Source: JABJAG01 sp965222215
GTDB lineage: Bacteria > Pseudomonadota > Alphaproteobacteria > UBA6615
Length of the DNA stretch: 64,000 bases
Assembly (NCBI GenBank): GCA_965222215.1
Contig: OZ244931.1
Span: 2,480,001-2,544,000 of the forward strand
Direction of reading: 5' to 3'
A program made the translations under genes and the position numbers. The stretch's first letter is position 1, and each line of letters starts with the position of its first letter. Positions 36,903 through 45,963 of the stretch are shown here, one piece after another. Under the pieces are notes generated by a model, which was not told where the DNA came from, made no database searches, and saw nothing but the letters and a program-made list of their open reading frames with translations.

Positions 36903-37065
36903 AAGACCGCCGGGCCGGATTGGACGTGCCCCGCAGATCGCCGGCCCACTTTGCCCCCCGAGGCCGGCGGTAAACACCGTCCGCCCGGCGGTCTTTTCCT
37001 CCCTCGAAACCGGCATCCGAAAACCGGCGACATTCGACGGAATGGATCTCGGCGGCCGGTGTTTA
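36903..37065 (+). promoter_or_regulatory. Highly structured RNA candidate upstream of the YHS gene
   Basis: In a 329-base spacer, AAGACCGCCGGGC (36903-36915) pairs perfectly with GCCCGGCGGTCTT (36983-36995), followed by TTCC. Inside, CGCCGGCC (36939-36946) pairs with GGCCGGCG (36962-36969). Competing pairings exist: GGGCCGG (36912-36918) with CCGGCCC (36941-36947), and TAAACACCGTCCGCC (36971-36985) with GGCGGCCGGTGTTTA (37051-37065), 14 of 15 matching. The first structure ends like a terminator and the last could oppose it. It matches no RNA family I can recognise and could be a small RNA, a leader or a palindromic repeat. No gene is seen in 36772-37100. Confidence 0.45.
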
Positions 37066-37100
37066 TGACCGTGACGTTCGATCAAACCCGGAGATGTTCC

Positions 37101-37547
37101 ATGCGATTGCTCGCCAAGTCCGCCGTGTTCATTCTTGCCCTCATTTGGCTGTCCGCGCCCGCGCATGCTGTGGACCCCGTATTCAACACAGACGGCACCG
37201 CGATCCGCGGCTACGACCCGGTCGCCTATTTCACCGAGGAAGACGCCGTGAAGGGCTCGTCCGCGCACACGTTCGATTACATGGGAGCGACCTGGCAGTT
37301 CGCCTCCGCGGAGAATCGCGAAAAGTTCGTCGCCAACCCCGAAAAATACGCGCCGGCCTATGGCGGCTATTGCGCGTGGGCGGTGGCCAACAACTACACG
37401 GCCACCATCGATCCCGATGCCTGGTCGATCAAGGACGGCAAGCTTTACCTGAACTACTCAAAGCTGGTGCGGGCCCGTTGGGCGCTCGACAAGGACGGCA
37501 ACATCGAAGCAGCCGACAAAAACTGGCCGGGCCTGCGCGGCGGCTGA
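37101..37547 (+). CDS. Secreted YHS domain-containing protein
   Basis: 148 residues. A signal peptide (MRLLAKSAVFILALIWLSAPAHA), then the YHS-type fold: VFNTDGTAIRGYDPVAYFTE, AHTFDYMGATWQFASAENREKF and NPEKYAPAYGGYCAWAVANN. A run with YSKLVRARWALD closes it. YHS domains are associated with metal handling in some proteins; here the partner is unknown. ATG 37101 follows GGAG. Upstream lies the structured RNA candidate; downstream, folA is convergent with a five-base gap. Confidence 0.85.
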   Translation: MRLLAKSAVFILALIWLSAPAHAVDPVFNTDGTAIRGYDPVAYFTEEDAVKGSSAHTFDYMGATWQFASAENREKFVANPEKYAPAYGGYCAWAVANNYTATIDPDAWSIKDGKLYLNYSKLVRARWALDKDGNIEAADKNWPGLRGG

Positions 37548-37552
37548 TCGCG

Positions 37553-38038
37553 CTAGACGCGCCGTTCGAGGGTGACGAAGCTGAAGGCCGGCGTATCGCC
37601 TTCGGCCTCGTGGTCCTCCCTGGCGACTTCCTCCCACCCCTCCCAATTCAGGTCCGGGAAAAACGTGTCACCGCTCGGCGACGCGTGAACGCGCGTCAGG
37701 TAGATACGGCGAACAATCGGCAACGCGGCTTCATAGATTTGCGCGCCACCGATAATCATGATCTCCGGCACATCACCCGCATGTTCCAGCGCCGCGTCCA
37801 GGCCGTTGACCACAACCGCGCCTTCGGCCAGGTAAGACGTATCGCGCGTGATGACAATATTTTCGCGACCCGGCAGCGGACGGCCGAGCGACTCCCATGT
37901 CTTGCGGCCCATCACGATGGGTTTGCCCATGGTGGTCGCCTTGAAGAAGGCCATATCCCCCGGCAACCGCCACGGCAAAGCGCCGTCGCGACCTATCACG
38001 CCGTTCTCGGCGACCGCGACAATCAGCGACAGAATCAA
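37553..38038 (-). CDS. folA: Dihydrofolate reductase
   Basis: 161 residues, the usual length. It has the substrate loop IGRDGALPWRLPGDMAFFKATTMGKPIVMGRKTWESLG, the NADPH site NIVITRDTSY and MIIGGAQIYEAALPIVRRIYLT. It regenerates tetrahydrofolate used by ThyA, encoded ten bases upstream, so the two form a standard thymidylate-cycle pair. Confidence 0.97.
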   Translation of the reverse strand: MILSLIVAVAENGVIGRDGALPWRLPGDMAFFKATTMGKPIVMGRKTWESLGRPLPGRENIVITRDTSYLAEGAVVVNGLDAALEHAGDVPEIMIIGGAQIYEAALPIVRRIYLTRVHASPSGDTFFPDLNWEGWEEVAREDHEAEGDTPAFSFVTLERRV

Positions 38039-38048
38039 ACCGCGACCC

Positions 38049-38843
38049 TCAGACCGCGACTTGGGCCGGGATGTGCGGGTGGAACCGGTACCCGTCGAGC
38101 GTGAAGTCCTCGTAGGTGAAGGCGAACAGGTCGTCGATGTCCGGGTTCAGTGTCATCGTCGGCAACGGATAGGGCTGGCGGTCAAGCTGTGCATCCGCCT
38201 GCTCCAGATGATTCAGATACAGGTGCGCGTCACCGAAGGTATGAATGAACTCGCCCGCCTCCAGCCCCGTGACTTGCGCGATCATCATCGTCAGCAGCGC
38301 GTAGGACGCGATGTTGAACGGCACGCCCAGGAAAATATCCGCACTGCGCTGGTATAGCTGGCAGGAAAGTTTTCCGTCGGCCACGTAAAACTGGAACAGG
38401 CAGTGGCACGGCGGCAGGGCCATGTTATCGACGTCCGCGACATTCCAGGCGCTGACGATCAGGCGGCGCGAATCCGGCCGGGTCCTGATCTGTTCGACAA
38501 GGTTCGCGATCTGATCGATCGCGCGGCCGTCCGGTGTCGGCCAGGATCGCCACTGGTGTCCGTACACCGGGCCGAGATCGCCGTTCTCGTCCGCCCACTC
38601 GTTCCAGATCGAGACACCGTTGTCGTTCAGGTAGCCGATGTTGGTGTCGCCCTGGAGGAACCACAAAAGTTCGTGAATCACGGACTTGGTGTGGATTTTC
38701 TTGGTCGTGACGAGGGGGAATCCGTCCGAAAGATCGAACCGCATCTGGTGTCCGAACACGGACAACGTGCCGGTTCCCGTCCGGTCGGACTTTTCGTGGC
38801 CGTTGTCGCGCACATGGCGCATGAGGTCGAGATACTGCTGCAT
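38049..38843 (-). CDS. thyA: Thymidylate synthase
   Basis: 264 residues. The active site LPPCHCLFQFYVADGKLSCQLYQRSADIFLGVPFNIASYALLT contains the catalytic Cys in PCH, and the N-terminus has DRTGTGTLSVFGHQMRFDL. It methylates dUMP with methylenetetrahydrofolate. Same-strand and upstream of folA; transcribed away from the tmRNA gene. Confidence 0.98.
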   Translation of the reverse strand: MQQYLDLMRHVRDNGHEKSDRTGTGTLSVFGHQMRFDLSDGFPLVTTKKIHTKSVIHELLWFLQGDTNIGYLNDNGVSIWNEWADENGDLGPVYGHQWRSWPTPDGRAIDQIANLVEQIRTRPDSRRLIVSAWNVADVDNMALPPCHCLFQFYVADGKLSCQLYQRSADIFLGVPFNIASYALLTMMIAQVTGLEAGEFIHTFGDAHLYLNHLEQADAQLDRQPYPLPTMTLNPDIDDLFAFTYEDFTLDGYRFHPHIPAQVAV

Positions 38844-38958
38844 CGTTGGCTCGGTCAGGGCGTCGCTATTCGTTACGCAGACACTAGATGCGATTGTGAG
38901 TCGGCAAAATCGAGGCGGCCTGTGAATTGGTGGTCCAGTGGGGATAACCTGCGTCGGC

Positions 38959-38988
38959 TTTGGAATTTTCGGTCGGAATGCCTATATA
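38959..38988 (+). promoter_or_regulatory. Candidate promoter of the tmRNA gene
   Basis: TTTGGA (38959-38964) and TATATA (38983-38988) with an 18-base spacer fit a housekeeping promoter and would start the transcript near 38995, just before the acceptor piece of the tmRNA. The rest of 38844-38958 shows nothing recognisable. Confidence 0.4.
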
Positions 38989-38994
38989 TGGCCT

Positions 38995-39288
38995 GTCGGG
39001 CTTGCCCGACTATGACGATAAACGTCTTTCGAAATAAGCGTTCGGACCCGGGGGCGGTACCCGGCGCCTCCACCAATTTCCCGGTTCCGCGGCCACGGCC
39101 GCGAACCAGACGGGGGCGAAACAGGATCGACGGGCGTGTAAAGGTCTGACTTTCGTCCGGCATGGTTCCGCCGTTATCGGGCCGAATCTACAGGTGCCAA
39201 CGATAATGTTGAGCCCATCGCTGTTGCCGCTTAATAAGCGATAACAAGCGCGGTTCGGGGGGCACCGGGCAACAGAAGCCCCCCACTT
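38995..39288 (+). ncRNA. ssrA: Transfer-messenger RNA, circularly permuted two-piece type
   Basis: The 3' acceptor piece comes first and ends in GGCGCCTCCACCA at 39075. A perfect GGTTCCGCGGCC hairpin links to the coding piece, which opens GGGGGCGAAACAGGATCGAC at 39112; its GGGGGCG pairs with CGCCTCC of the acceptor piece. The tag reading frame at 39196-39231 encodes ANDNVEPIAVAA followed by TAATAA, so with the charged alanine the degradation tag is AANDNVEPIAVAA. The 3' hairpin GGGGGG...CCCCCC closes the transcript. The permuted layout is the alphaproteobacterial form. tmRNA rescues stalled ribosomes and tags products for ClpXP; the exact 5' and 3' ends are estimated. Confidence 0.93.
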
Positions 39289-39402
39289 CATTCCGATTCA
39301 TGCCGGCATTCGAACGAATCGTCGCAATTCAGCAAACTGTACCCAATATTCTGGGATGCACCCGTTGACCCGCGCGCTGTGCCGCGCTTCCATCGCGCCG
39401 AC

Positions 39403-39912
39403 ATGACTGACGACTTGATGAGATATGACCAGATGGTCGAGAAAGCGCTTCGCGGCGTGGTTCGCGAAGCGTTGCTGCACGCCCTCGAACACGGCCTGCC
39501 GGGCGACCATCATTTCTATCTGACCTTCCGCACGACCGCGCCAGGGGTCTCGATCCCGGACTACCTGCAGGACCAGTACCCCGAAGAAATGACGATCGTG
39601 CTCCAGCATCAATTCTGGGACCTGACCGTCGAGGAAGAATTTTTCGCGGTGACCCTCAGCTTCAAGAACCGGCCCGCCGAACTGCACATTCCCTACGCGG
39701 CGCTGTCCGCCTTCGTTGATCCGTCGATCAAGTTCGGGCTGCAGTTCACGGTAGATGCGACGGGAACGGTAAGCGTTCCCGCAATCCGCCCGGACGGCGA
39801 ACTCGCGCCGATGGCGGACAAGCCGGTCGAAGCGGCCGAGGAAAGCGCCAACGAAGACGGCGACAAGGACGGTGCGGAAGTCGTCAGTCTCGACCAATTC
39901 CGGAAGAAATAG
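39403..39912 (+). CDS. sspB: SspB-family ClpXP adaptor (alpha type)
   Basis: 169 residues. The body matches alphaproteobacterial SspB: MTDDLMRYDQMVEKALRGVV, LPGDHHFYLTFRTTAPGV, YPEEMTIVLQHQFWDL and FAVTLSFKNRPAELHIPYAAL. The C-terminus is an acidic linker ending in VVSLDQFRKK, the kind of short ClpX-binding tail expected. SspB delivers ssrA-tagged proteins to ClpXP, and here the gene lies 115 bases behind the tmRNA gene itself. ATG 39403 fits the family start; an upstream frame adds unrelated residues. Confidence 0.9.
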   Translation: MTDDLMRYDQMVEKALRGVVREALLHALEHGLPGDHHFYLTFRTTAPGVSIPDYLQDQYPEEMTIVLQHQFWDLTVEEEFFAVTLSFKNRPAELHIPYAALSAFVDPSIKFGLQFTVDATGTVSVPAIRPDGELAPMADKPVEAAEESANEDGDKDGAEVVSLDQFRKK

Positions 39913-39926
39913 GCAACGCGGACCGC

Positions 39927-40310
39927 ATGCCGCCGGGCAACGAGTTCGCCGAACATGCCCTCGACCTGCTGGTTCAGGTCGGCCCTCCCTTCGATACCTG
40001 CGCCCGGCTCCGCCGGATGTTCGGCGGCCACGGCATCTTCTGCGACGATGTCATGTTCGCGCTGATCGCCGACGACACGCTCTATCTGAAAGTCGACGAC
40101 GGGACCAAGCCCGCGTTTCTCGACGCGGGGTCGCTGCCATTCCTCTACGAAAAGGCCGGCAAAACGGTTGAGATGTCGTATGTCACCGTTCCCGACGACG
40201 CGAGCGAGGATGTCGGGGAACTGCGTGAGTGGGCGCACATGGCGCTGGCCGCCGCGAACCGTGCCCAGGCGAAGAAGCCCGCGAAGAAGCGGCGCAAGGC
40301 CCGTTCCTGA
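39927..40310 (+). CDS. TfoX N-terminal domain-like protein
   Basis: 127 residues resembling the TfoX/Sxy N-terminal domain: DTCARLRRMFGGHGIFCDDVMFALIADDTLYLKVDD, then LPFLYEKAGKTVEMSYVTVPDDA. The C-terminal TfoX domain is absent and replaced by a lysine/arginine-rich tail (QAKKPAKKRRKARS). TfoX is a competence regulator in gamma-proteobacteria; the stand-alone N-terminal domain has no known function. It follows sspB by 14 bases and may share its transcript. Confidence 0.85.
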   Translation: MPPGNEFAEHALDLLVQVGPPFDTCARLRRMFGGHGIFCDDVMFALIADDTLYLKVDDGTKPAFLDAGSLPFLYEKAGKTVEMSYVTVPDDASEDVGELREWAHMALAAANRAQAKKPAKKRRKARS

Positions 40311-40406
40311 ATAGAACTTTACCTGCGCGCGGCGGCCACCATAATGCGCCGCAATATCTGCAATGGACGTTACCGAAACCGGGCGCCGAAAAAGGGGATT
40401 ATCGCG

Positions 40407-41801
40407 ATGAGCGACAACACACGTATCGAATCCGACACCATGGGCGAGGTCGCCGTTCCGGCCGACAAGTACTGGGGTGCCCAGACCCAGCGCAGCATCG
40501 AGAACTTCCCGATCGGCAACGACCGCATGCCCACGGCGCTCGTGCGCGCGCTCGGCATCCAGAAGCAGGCCGCCGCCAAGGCCAACAAGGCCCTCGGCCA
40601 GCTGGAAGACAAGGTTGCCGACGCCATCGTCGACGCGGCCCAGGAAGTGATCGACGGCAAGTTCGACGACAATTTCCCGCTGGTCGTCTGGCAGACCGGG
40701 TCCGGCACCCAGTCAAACATGAACGCCAACGAGGTGATCGCGAACCGCGCCAACGAGATGCTCGGCGGCAAGCCGGGCGACAAGTCGCCGGTGCACCCGA
40801 ACGACTCCGTGAACCGCAGCCAGTCGTCGAACGACACCTTTCCTGCGGCCATGCACATCGCCGCGGCCATCGAATTCCATGACCGTCTGCTGCCGTCCCT
40901 GCATCACCTCAAGGACGCGCTGGAAGCCAAGTCGCAAGAGTTCGCGGATATCATCAAGATCGGCCGCACCCATACCCAGGACGCCACCCCGCTGACCCTG
41001 GGTCAGGAATTCGGCGGCTACGCCGCGCAGATGGGCGGCGTGATCGCGGGCGTGGAGCGCGCCCTGCCCGACCTGCTGCAGCTCGCCCAGGGCGGCACGG
41101 CGGTCGGCACGGGCCTGAACACACCGAAAGGTTTTGCCGAGAAGTTCGCCGAGGAAGTCGCCGGCATCACCGGCAAACCGTTCGAGACCATGCCCAACAA
41201 GTTCGCGGGCCTCGCGGCCCACGACGCGCTCGTCGCGGCCTCGGGCGCGCTCAACGTCGGTGCGGCGGCGGCGATGAAAATCGCCAACGACATCCGCTTC
41301 CTGGGCTCCGGCCCGCGCAGCGGGATCGGTGAACTGGCGCTCCCGGCGAACGAGCCCGGTTCTTCCATCATGCCGGGCAAGATCAACCCGACCCAGTGCG
41401 AGGCGCTGACCATGGTCGCCGCCGAGATCATGGGCAATCACGTCGCCGTGACGGTCGCGGGAAGCAATGGCCACTTTGAGCTGAACGTCTTCAAGCCGGT
41501 GATCATTTTCAACGTGCTGCGCTCGGCCACGTTGCTGGGTGATGCCTGCCGCAGCTTCACGGACCGCTGCGTTACCGGCATCGAGGCCAACCACGATCGC
41601 ATCGGCGAGCTCATGGCCCAGTCCCTGATGCTGGTGACCGCGTTAAACCCGCATATCGGCTATGACAACGCGGCGAAGGTCGCAAAAAAGGCGTTTGCAG
41701 ACGGGAGTACCCTAAAAGAGGCCGCAATTGACTTGGGCCTGCTGACCGCCGAGCAGTATGATGAATGGGTCAGGCCGGAGAACATGATCGCTCCCGCCTG
41801 A
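40407..41801 (+). CDS. fumC: Class II fumarate hydratase
   Basis: 464 residues. It has DTMGEVAVPADKYWGAQTQR at the start, the SSNDTFP region, IGRTHTQDATPLTLGQEF (catalytic His area) and the lyase signature GSSIMPGKINPTQCEA. Converts fumarate and malate in the TCA cycle without an iron-sulfur cluster. ATG 40407 follows AAGGGGATT. Confidence 0.98.
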   Translation: MSDNTRIESDTMGEVAVPADKYWGAQTQRSIENFPIGNDRMPTALVRALGIQKQAAAKANKALGQLEDKVADAIVDAAQEVIDGKFDDNFPLVVWQTGSGTQSNMNANEVIANRANEMLGGKPGDKSPVHPNDSVNRSQSSNDTFPAAMHIAAAIEFHDRLLPSLHHLKDALEAKSQEFADIIKIGRTHTQDATPLTLGQEFGGYAAQMGGVIAGVERALPDLLQLAQGGTAVGTGLNTPKGFAEKFAEEVAGITGKPFETMPNKFAGLAAHDALVAASGALNVGAAAAMKIANDIRFLGSGPRSGIGELALPANEPGSSIMPGKINPTQCEALTMVAAEIMGNHVAVTVAGSNGHFELNVFKPVIIFNVLRSATLLGDACRSFTDRCVTGIEANHDRIGELMAQSLMLVTALNPHIGYDNAAKVAKKAFADGSTLKEAAIDLGLLTAEQYDEWVRPENMIAPA

Positions 41802-41826
41802 CCGGAGACGTCCTGAGGAAGAGTGC

Positions 41827-42069
41827 GTGCGGATGGAAAGCATCATCGAAAGCCTGCCGCGGCAGTCCGCCAACAAGAAGCGATCCGTCGTCGTCTCGGG
41901 TCACCGCACGAGCGTGTCCCTGGAAAACGTCTTCTGGGATCATCTGCGCAAGATCGCCAGGGACCGGCGGATGTCCGTGAACGAACTCGTCACGGAAATC
42001 GACCGCAACCGCGACGGCAGCCTGTCGAGCGCGATCCGCGTTTACGTACTTGAGGACTTGCAACGCTAG
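41827..42069 (+). CDS. Ribbon-helix-helix domain protein
   Basis: 80 residues of the RHH_4 type: RSVVVSGHRTSVSLENVFWDHLRKIA (ribbon and first helix) and DRRMSVNELVTEIDR with SLSSAIRVYVLEDL. Small single-domain proteins like this are common in alphaproteobacteria and probably bind DNA as dimers. GTG 41827 follows AGGAAGAG; an ATG at 41833 is an alternative. It follows fumC by 25 bases and overlaps the asmA stop tail to tail. Confidence 0.87.
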   Translation: MRMESIIESLPRQSANKKRSVVVSGHRTSVSLENVFWDHLRKIARDRRMSVNELVTEIDRNRDGSLSSAIRVYVLEDLQR

Positions 42070-45000
42070 CGCCGGATCAGGCCTTCAAGGAGGTTCTTGA
42101 ACTGGTCGACCGGCTCTTGTGACTGCGACGGCTGTTGCTGCGATGAACCATCCGGCGCGGGTTGTTCGTTCCGACTCCCCGGCAGCAGCTTGCGCAGGAC
42201 GGTGCCCGCCGCCTTGCCGGCGATGAACTGATTGATCTCATTTACATTCACCAGCCGCGTGTTCGGGGCGTCCAGCGAGCCCTTCTGTTCGACCTCGACA
42301 CCCGGGAATTCCGGATGCGCGGGGAACGCGGCCCGGGCACGAATGTCGACCAGCCATGCCGGCAGGTTCGTGTTGCCCGCGAAGGTCACGGTGGCACAGT
42401 CCGCGTTGAGGTTCTGCCGCGGCAACGTCGCGACGCCGTTGGCAATATCGAAACGCCCGTCGAAATTGGAGACCTTCGTTTGCCCGCCCTGCGCAGATGC
42501 AGCCAGCCCGAGAAAACCTTCAAGACCGTTCAGGTTGTCGAGCTGGTCGCTGATCCGGCACACATCGACACCGTCCACAACCGCATTTGTGAAACTCACC
42601 GCGCCGTCACCGCCGAGGTTCGAAATCATCTCGAACTCGCTGCGCCCGCGCGAGGCGACCTGCAAGTCCGCACCCAGCGTCCCGGAAACCAGCTTGAGGC
42701 TGGAGACGGGGAACAGCAACTCCAGCACGGAGGCCATGCCCTTGTCGCCGCCGGAAGATGCTCCGCCGAGGAACTTCGCGGCATCCGCACCGTCGACCTT
42801 CAGCGCGTAGTTCAAGGTCGGCACTTCACGATCGGCCACCTGCGCCGTCATGTTGAAGCCGCCGCCAAACGCGTTGCCCGAAAGACGCGTCAGGTCGAAA
42901 ACACCATCCTTCACGGTAAGTGCAAGCTGCGGCTGGTCGACCCGGATATCGGTATAGGTGATGGCGGGCGCCGACAGCTTCACATCGGCATCCGCCGACC
43001 GGAGCGCTGAGAAGTCGAGCCGATCACGCGACCAGCGCTCGCCCCCGGATGCAGACGAAGCGCCGCCACCGCTCCGGCCGCCCGACGCCGCTGATGGACC
43101 ACTTCGAGAATTGGAGGTCGTCCCACCGCTCCTGGAGGACGACGCCGGCAGGAACCAGTCGACGATGATCTCGCTCGTCGCGAGTTCGGCGGTCAGGTTC
43201 GGACGGACGCCGCCGAGCGCAAGACGCCCGGTGCCTTTGTAGCTGACCGGACCGGCCCGCCCGTCCAGCTTCGAGAGCGTCAGCACATCGGATTGAAGCG
43301 CAATCTCGGACTTGAGCTCGAACGGCCCGGCCTGTGCCAATGCCGGGCGATAGTCGTTCGCGAACGTGCGCACGAACGCGACCATGTCGGGGTGATCGAC
43401 GTTCAGGCTGACCACACCTGTCGGCGCGCCCGTGGCGATGTTCTCGATTCGGCCGTCGGAGACGATGCTGCCCTCGCCGATGGCGACATTCACCGCCATG
43501 TCGGACGCATTCAAATCCCCCTGGGCGGTCACAAGTGCGGCCAGAGCGCCCGTCTTCACGCCTTGCGCGCCGCTGTTCCCGGCGACGCGCGCGAAGAACG
43601 CGGACGCATCGGGGTGCTTGAGGTCGAGCGTGAGATCGTACCGCGGCGGTGCCGCCAGCGCGGCAACGGTACCCACGGTCTTTAGCGTCGCGCCGTGGAC
43701 GCGCACGGTCGCATCGACCGCGAGGTTTTCGAGATCCCCCTTGAACGAACCGTTGAGCTTACCCGGGCCGACGGGACCGGGAGGCGTGACACCGGCCAGC
43801 GCCAGCAGGCTGTCGGCGTTGGGTGCATCCACATCGACAGTCAGGTCGGCGGACGGCGACGCAGACAGGCCATCGATGCGTCCCCTGGCGGCCAGCTTTG
43901 CGCCTTCCAGGTTCGCCACCGAAGCATCGCGCAGCTCGAGTGCGCCGGCTTGCAGCGTGCCGTCGAGGTTAATGCCGCGCAGCCGCTGGGCCTGATAGGT
44001 CAGTTCACCGACCTTCAATTGCAGGATGGCGTCAAAGCCGTTCAGTGCGGCAAGCGGTGAGCTTTTGGGCTCGGCCTTCGCACCGGCGGTCCCGGTAGCG
44101 CTCTGACCCTGTGGCGCGGTCGTTGAGCTTCCGTCGGAAACCTGTTCGCCCGGCGGTTGCGGCAGGTAGGCATCGACATTCAACTTGTCGAGCGACAGGC
44201 CGATCCCAAAGCCGGGGCGCTCGCGCAAAGCAACGGCAACCCCACCACGGAGCCGAGACACGTCCACGCTCACATCGATATCGGTCAGCGTGACATTTTC
44301 AGACGTCGCCGCCACGGACAGGGAGCCGGCCATCTTGCGAAGCCGCTCGGCCGGCACCGAAGTCACATCCACCCCGGCCCATTGCAACAGCGCGCGAAGA
44401 TTGTCGGAGGACATTTCCGCCTGCCCGTCGAATTTCGGGCCGGCCGGATCGGGCGATATCAGCCCCACGACCGACGCCGTCGAACCGCCGGGAAGCTGGG
44501 CCGAAGCCCGGGATACATTCAACACACCCTGCGCAAGCTCGGCGTTAAGCAACACCTGCCGTACGACCCCGCCGCGATAGACAAGCGTGTCGATCTTCGT
44601 TTCCAGGCTCGCGGAAATGTTCTGCGGCAAAGCAAACCCGCCCGCGTCCGGCGCGGGCGTCTCTCCGGACGCCTGTTCTCCGCCCGAAGACGGCGGCGCA
44701 TCGCCACCGGAGCCGGAGCCGCCGGCCGTGTTCTCCGCCAGCAACCGGTCCAGATCCAGCTGGGACATGTTGACGACAACATTCGCCGATATTTCATCAT
44801 CCAGCTTTACGTCGATCGCGCCCGTGGCGGAATCTTCACCCAGTCTCAGGGCAAGGTCGTTGACTGATACGACCTTGGTGGTCGCGGTCACGGTTCCGTC
44901 CAGTTCCAACGATTTGCCCTGGAGCGACGCCGGCGCGCTGCCGTCGGAAAGGCTCGCCATCATCGCGGCGATATCCTCGGCCCGGATTTCGACCTGGCCG

Positions 45001-45752
45001 GACACGCGCATCGCATCGCCCGAGCCCGACACCACACCCGAATAGTCGATCTTTGCGCCGGCTGTTGCGACACGCGCGTTGATCGGCGTGGCCTTGTCGG
45101 CCACCAGTTCCCCGACCGCGGCGTTCAGGCCGATGTCGAAGCCACGTGCCATGAGGGAGCCTTCGGCGCGGAACGGCCCGGTCAGGCTCCCGGCCCCGAG
45201 GGACATGTCGATATCCTCGACCCGCTCACTCCGGTCGGGCGTGCCGTAGATCAGGGTTCCGTCGATGATCTCGATATCGTCGAAGCGGACCGGCGGTGCA
45301 CTCGCGGGCGCTGTTGCCGAGCCCGCATCCGCCGTGTCGCTCCCCGACGAACCGGATTCGGTTTCAGGCGCGAAGGTCCAGTTGTTGGTCTCGTCGGCGT
45401 ATTGCTCCAGGAGAATGACCGGCTCGCGCAGCACGATGCGATTGACCTGAACATTCCCAGACAATAGCGGCAGCAGGGCCACCTCGACGGTCGCCTCCTT
45501 CAGGCTGACCATGTCCGGGCTCGTACCCTGGTCACTATTCGACAATCGCACACCGGATGCGGAGACGCCCGGGGCCGGCAGCAGGCGAAAGCTTAAATCG
45601 CCATCAATGGACAAGGTGCGTCCCGTCGCTTTACGCACCTCCGCCGCGGCGTCGGCCTTGATCGAATCCGTCGGCACGAACAGAGGCCCGACAAAAGCCG
45701 CTGCCACCAGCACGACGACAAGAATTCCAAATCCGATAAGCAACTTGCGCAC
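42066..45752 (-). CDS. AsmA family envelope protein
   Basis: 1228 residues. One N-terminal membrane helix (MRKLLIGFGILVVVLVAAAF), then the AsmA N-terminal domain (VGPLFVPTDSIKADAAAEVRKATGRTLSIDGDLSFRLLP) and a very long periplasmic beta-rich region with low-complexity Gly/Ser/Ala linkers near residues 545-570 and 870-905. The end holds the AsmA_2 block (RTRAAF-like RARAAFPAHPEFPGVEVEQKG). Such proteins are thought to act in outer-membrane lipid transport. GTG 45752 follows GGAGTAGGA. Confidence 0.92.
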   Translation of the reverse strand: MRKLLIGFGILVVVLVAAAFVGPLFVPTDSIKADAAAEVRKATGRTLSIDGDLSFRLLPAPGVSASGVRLSNSDQGTSPDMVSLKEATVEVALLPLLSGNVQVNRIVLREPVILLEQYADETNNWTFAPETESGSSGSDTADAGSATAPASAPPVRFDDIEIIDGTLIYGTPDRSERVEDIDMSLGAGSLTGPFRAEGSLMARGFDIGLNAAVGELVADKATPINARVATAGAKIDYSGVVSGSGDAMRVSGQVEIRAEDIAAMMASLSDGSAPASLQGKSLELDGTVTATTKVVSVNDLALRLGEDSATGAIDVKLDDEISANVVVNMSQLDLDRLLAENTAGGSGSGGDAPPSSGGEQASGETPAPDAGGFALPQNISASLETKIDTLVYRGGVVRQVLLNAELAQGVLNVSRASAQLPGGSTASVVGLISPDPAGPKFDGQAEMSSDNLRALLQWAGVDVTSVPAERLRKMAGSLSVAATSENVTLTDIDVSVDVSRLRGGVAVALRERPGFGIGLSLDKLNVDAYLPQPPGEQVSDGSSTTAPQGQSATGTAGAKAEPKSSPLAALNGFDAILQLKVGELTYQAQRLRGINLDGTLQAGALELRDASVANLEGAKLAARGRIDGLSASPSADLTVDVDAPNADSLLALAGVTPPGPVGPGKLNGSFKGDLENLAVDATVRVHGATLKTVGTVAALAAPPRYDLTLDLKHPDASAFFARVAGNSGAQGVKTGALAALVTAQGDLNASDMAVNVAIGEGSIVSDGRIENIATGAPTGVVSLNVDHPDMVAFVRTFANDYRPALAQAGPFELKSEIALQSDVLTLSKLDGRAGPVSYKGTGRLALGGVRPNLTAELATSEIIVDWFLPASSSRSGGTTSNSRSGPSAASGGRSGGGASSASGGERWSRDRLDFSALRSADADVKLSAPAITYTDIRVDQPQLALTVKDGVFDLTRLSGNAFGGGFNMTAQVADREVPTLNYALKVDGADAAKFLGGASSGGDKGMASVLELLFPVSSLKLVSGTLGADLQVASRGRSEFEMISNLGGDGAVSFTNAVVDGVDVCRISDQLDNLNGLEGFLGLAASAQGGQTKVSNFDGRFDIANGVATLPRQNLNADCATVTFAGNTNLPAWLVDIRARAAFPAHPEFPGVEVEQKGSLDAPNTRLVNVNEINQFIAGKAAGTVLRKLLPGSRNEQPAPDGSSQQQPSQSQEPVDQFKNLLEGLIRR

Positions 45753-45963
45753 GGCTGTCCTACTCCAAAATAGTGTGGCGTCCCGACAGTTCGGAAACGC
45801 ACGAAACCGGCGGTGGTTGCGGCTTTCGCACCCGGCGACAAGCTAGTTGATCGGCCCCTGCCAACGCAAACCACCCATTGCGCCAATAGAACGCAAACTT
45901 GTTGGCGAAGATGTGACGGTGCGCACAGTTGGGCAAGCCACGAATCCGTGGCAGCCTGTGGAG

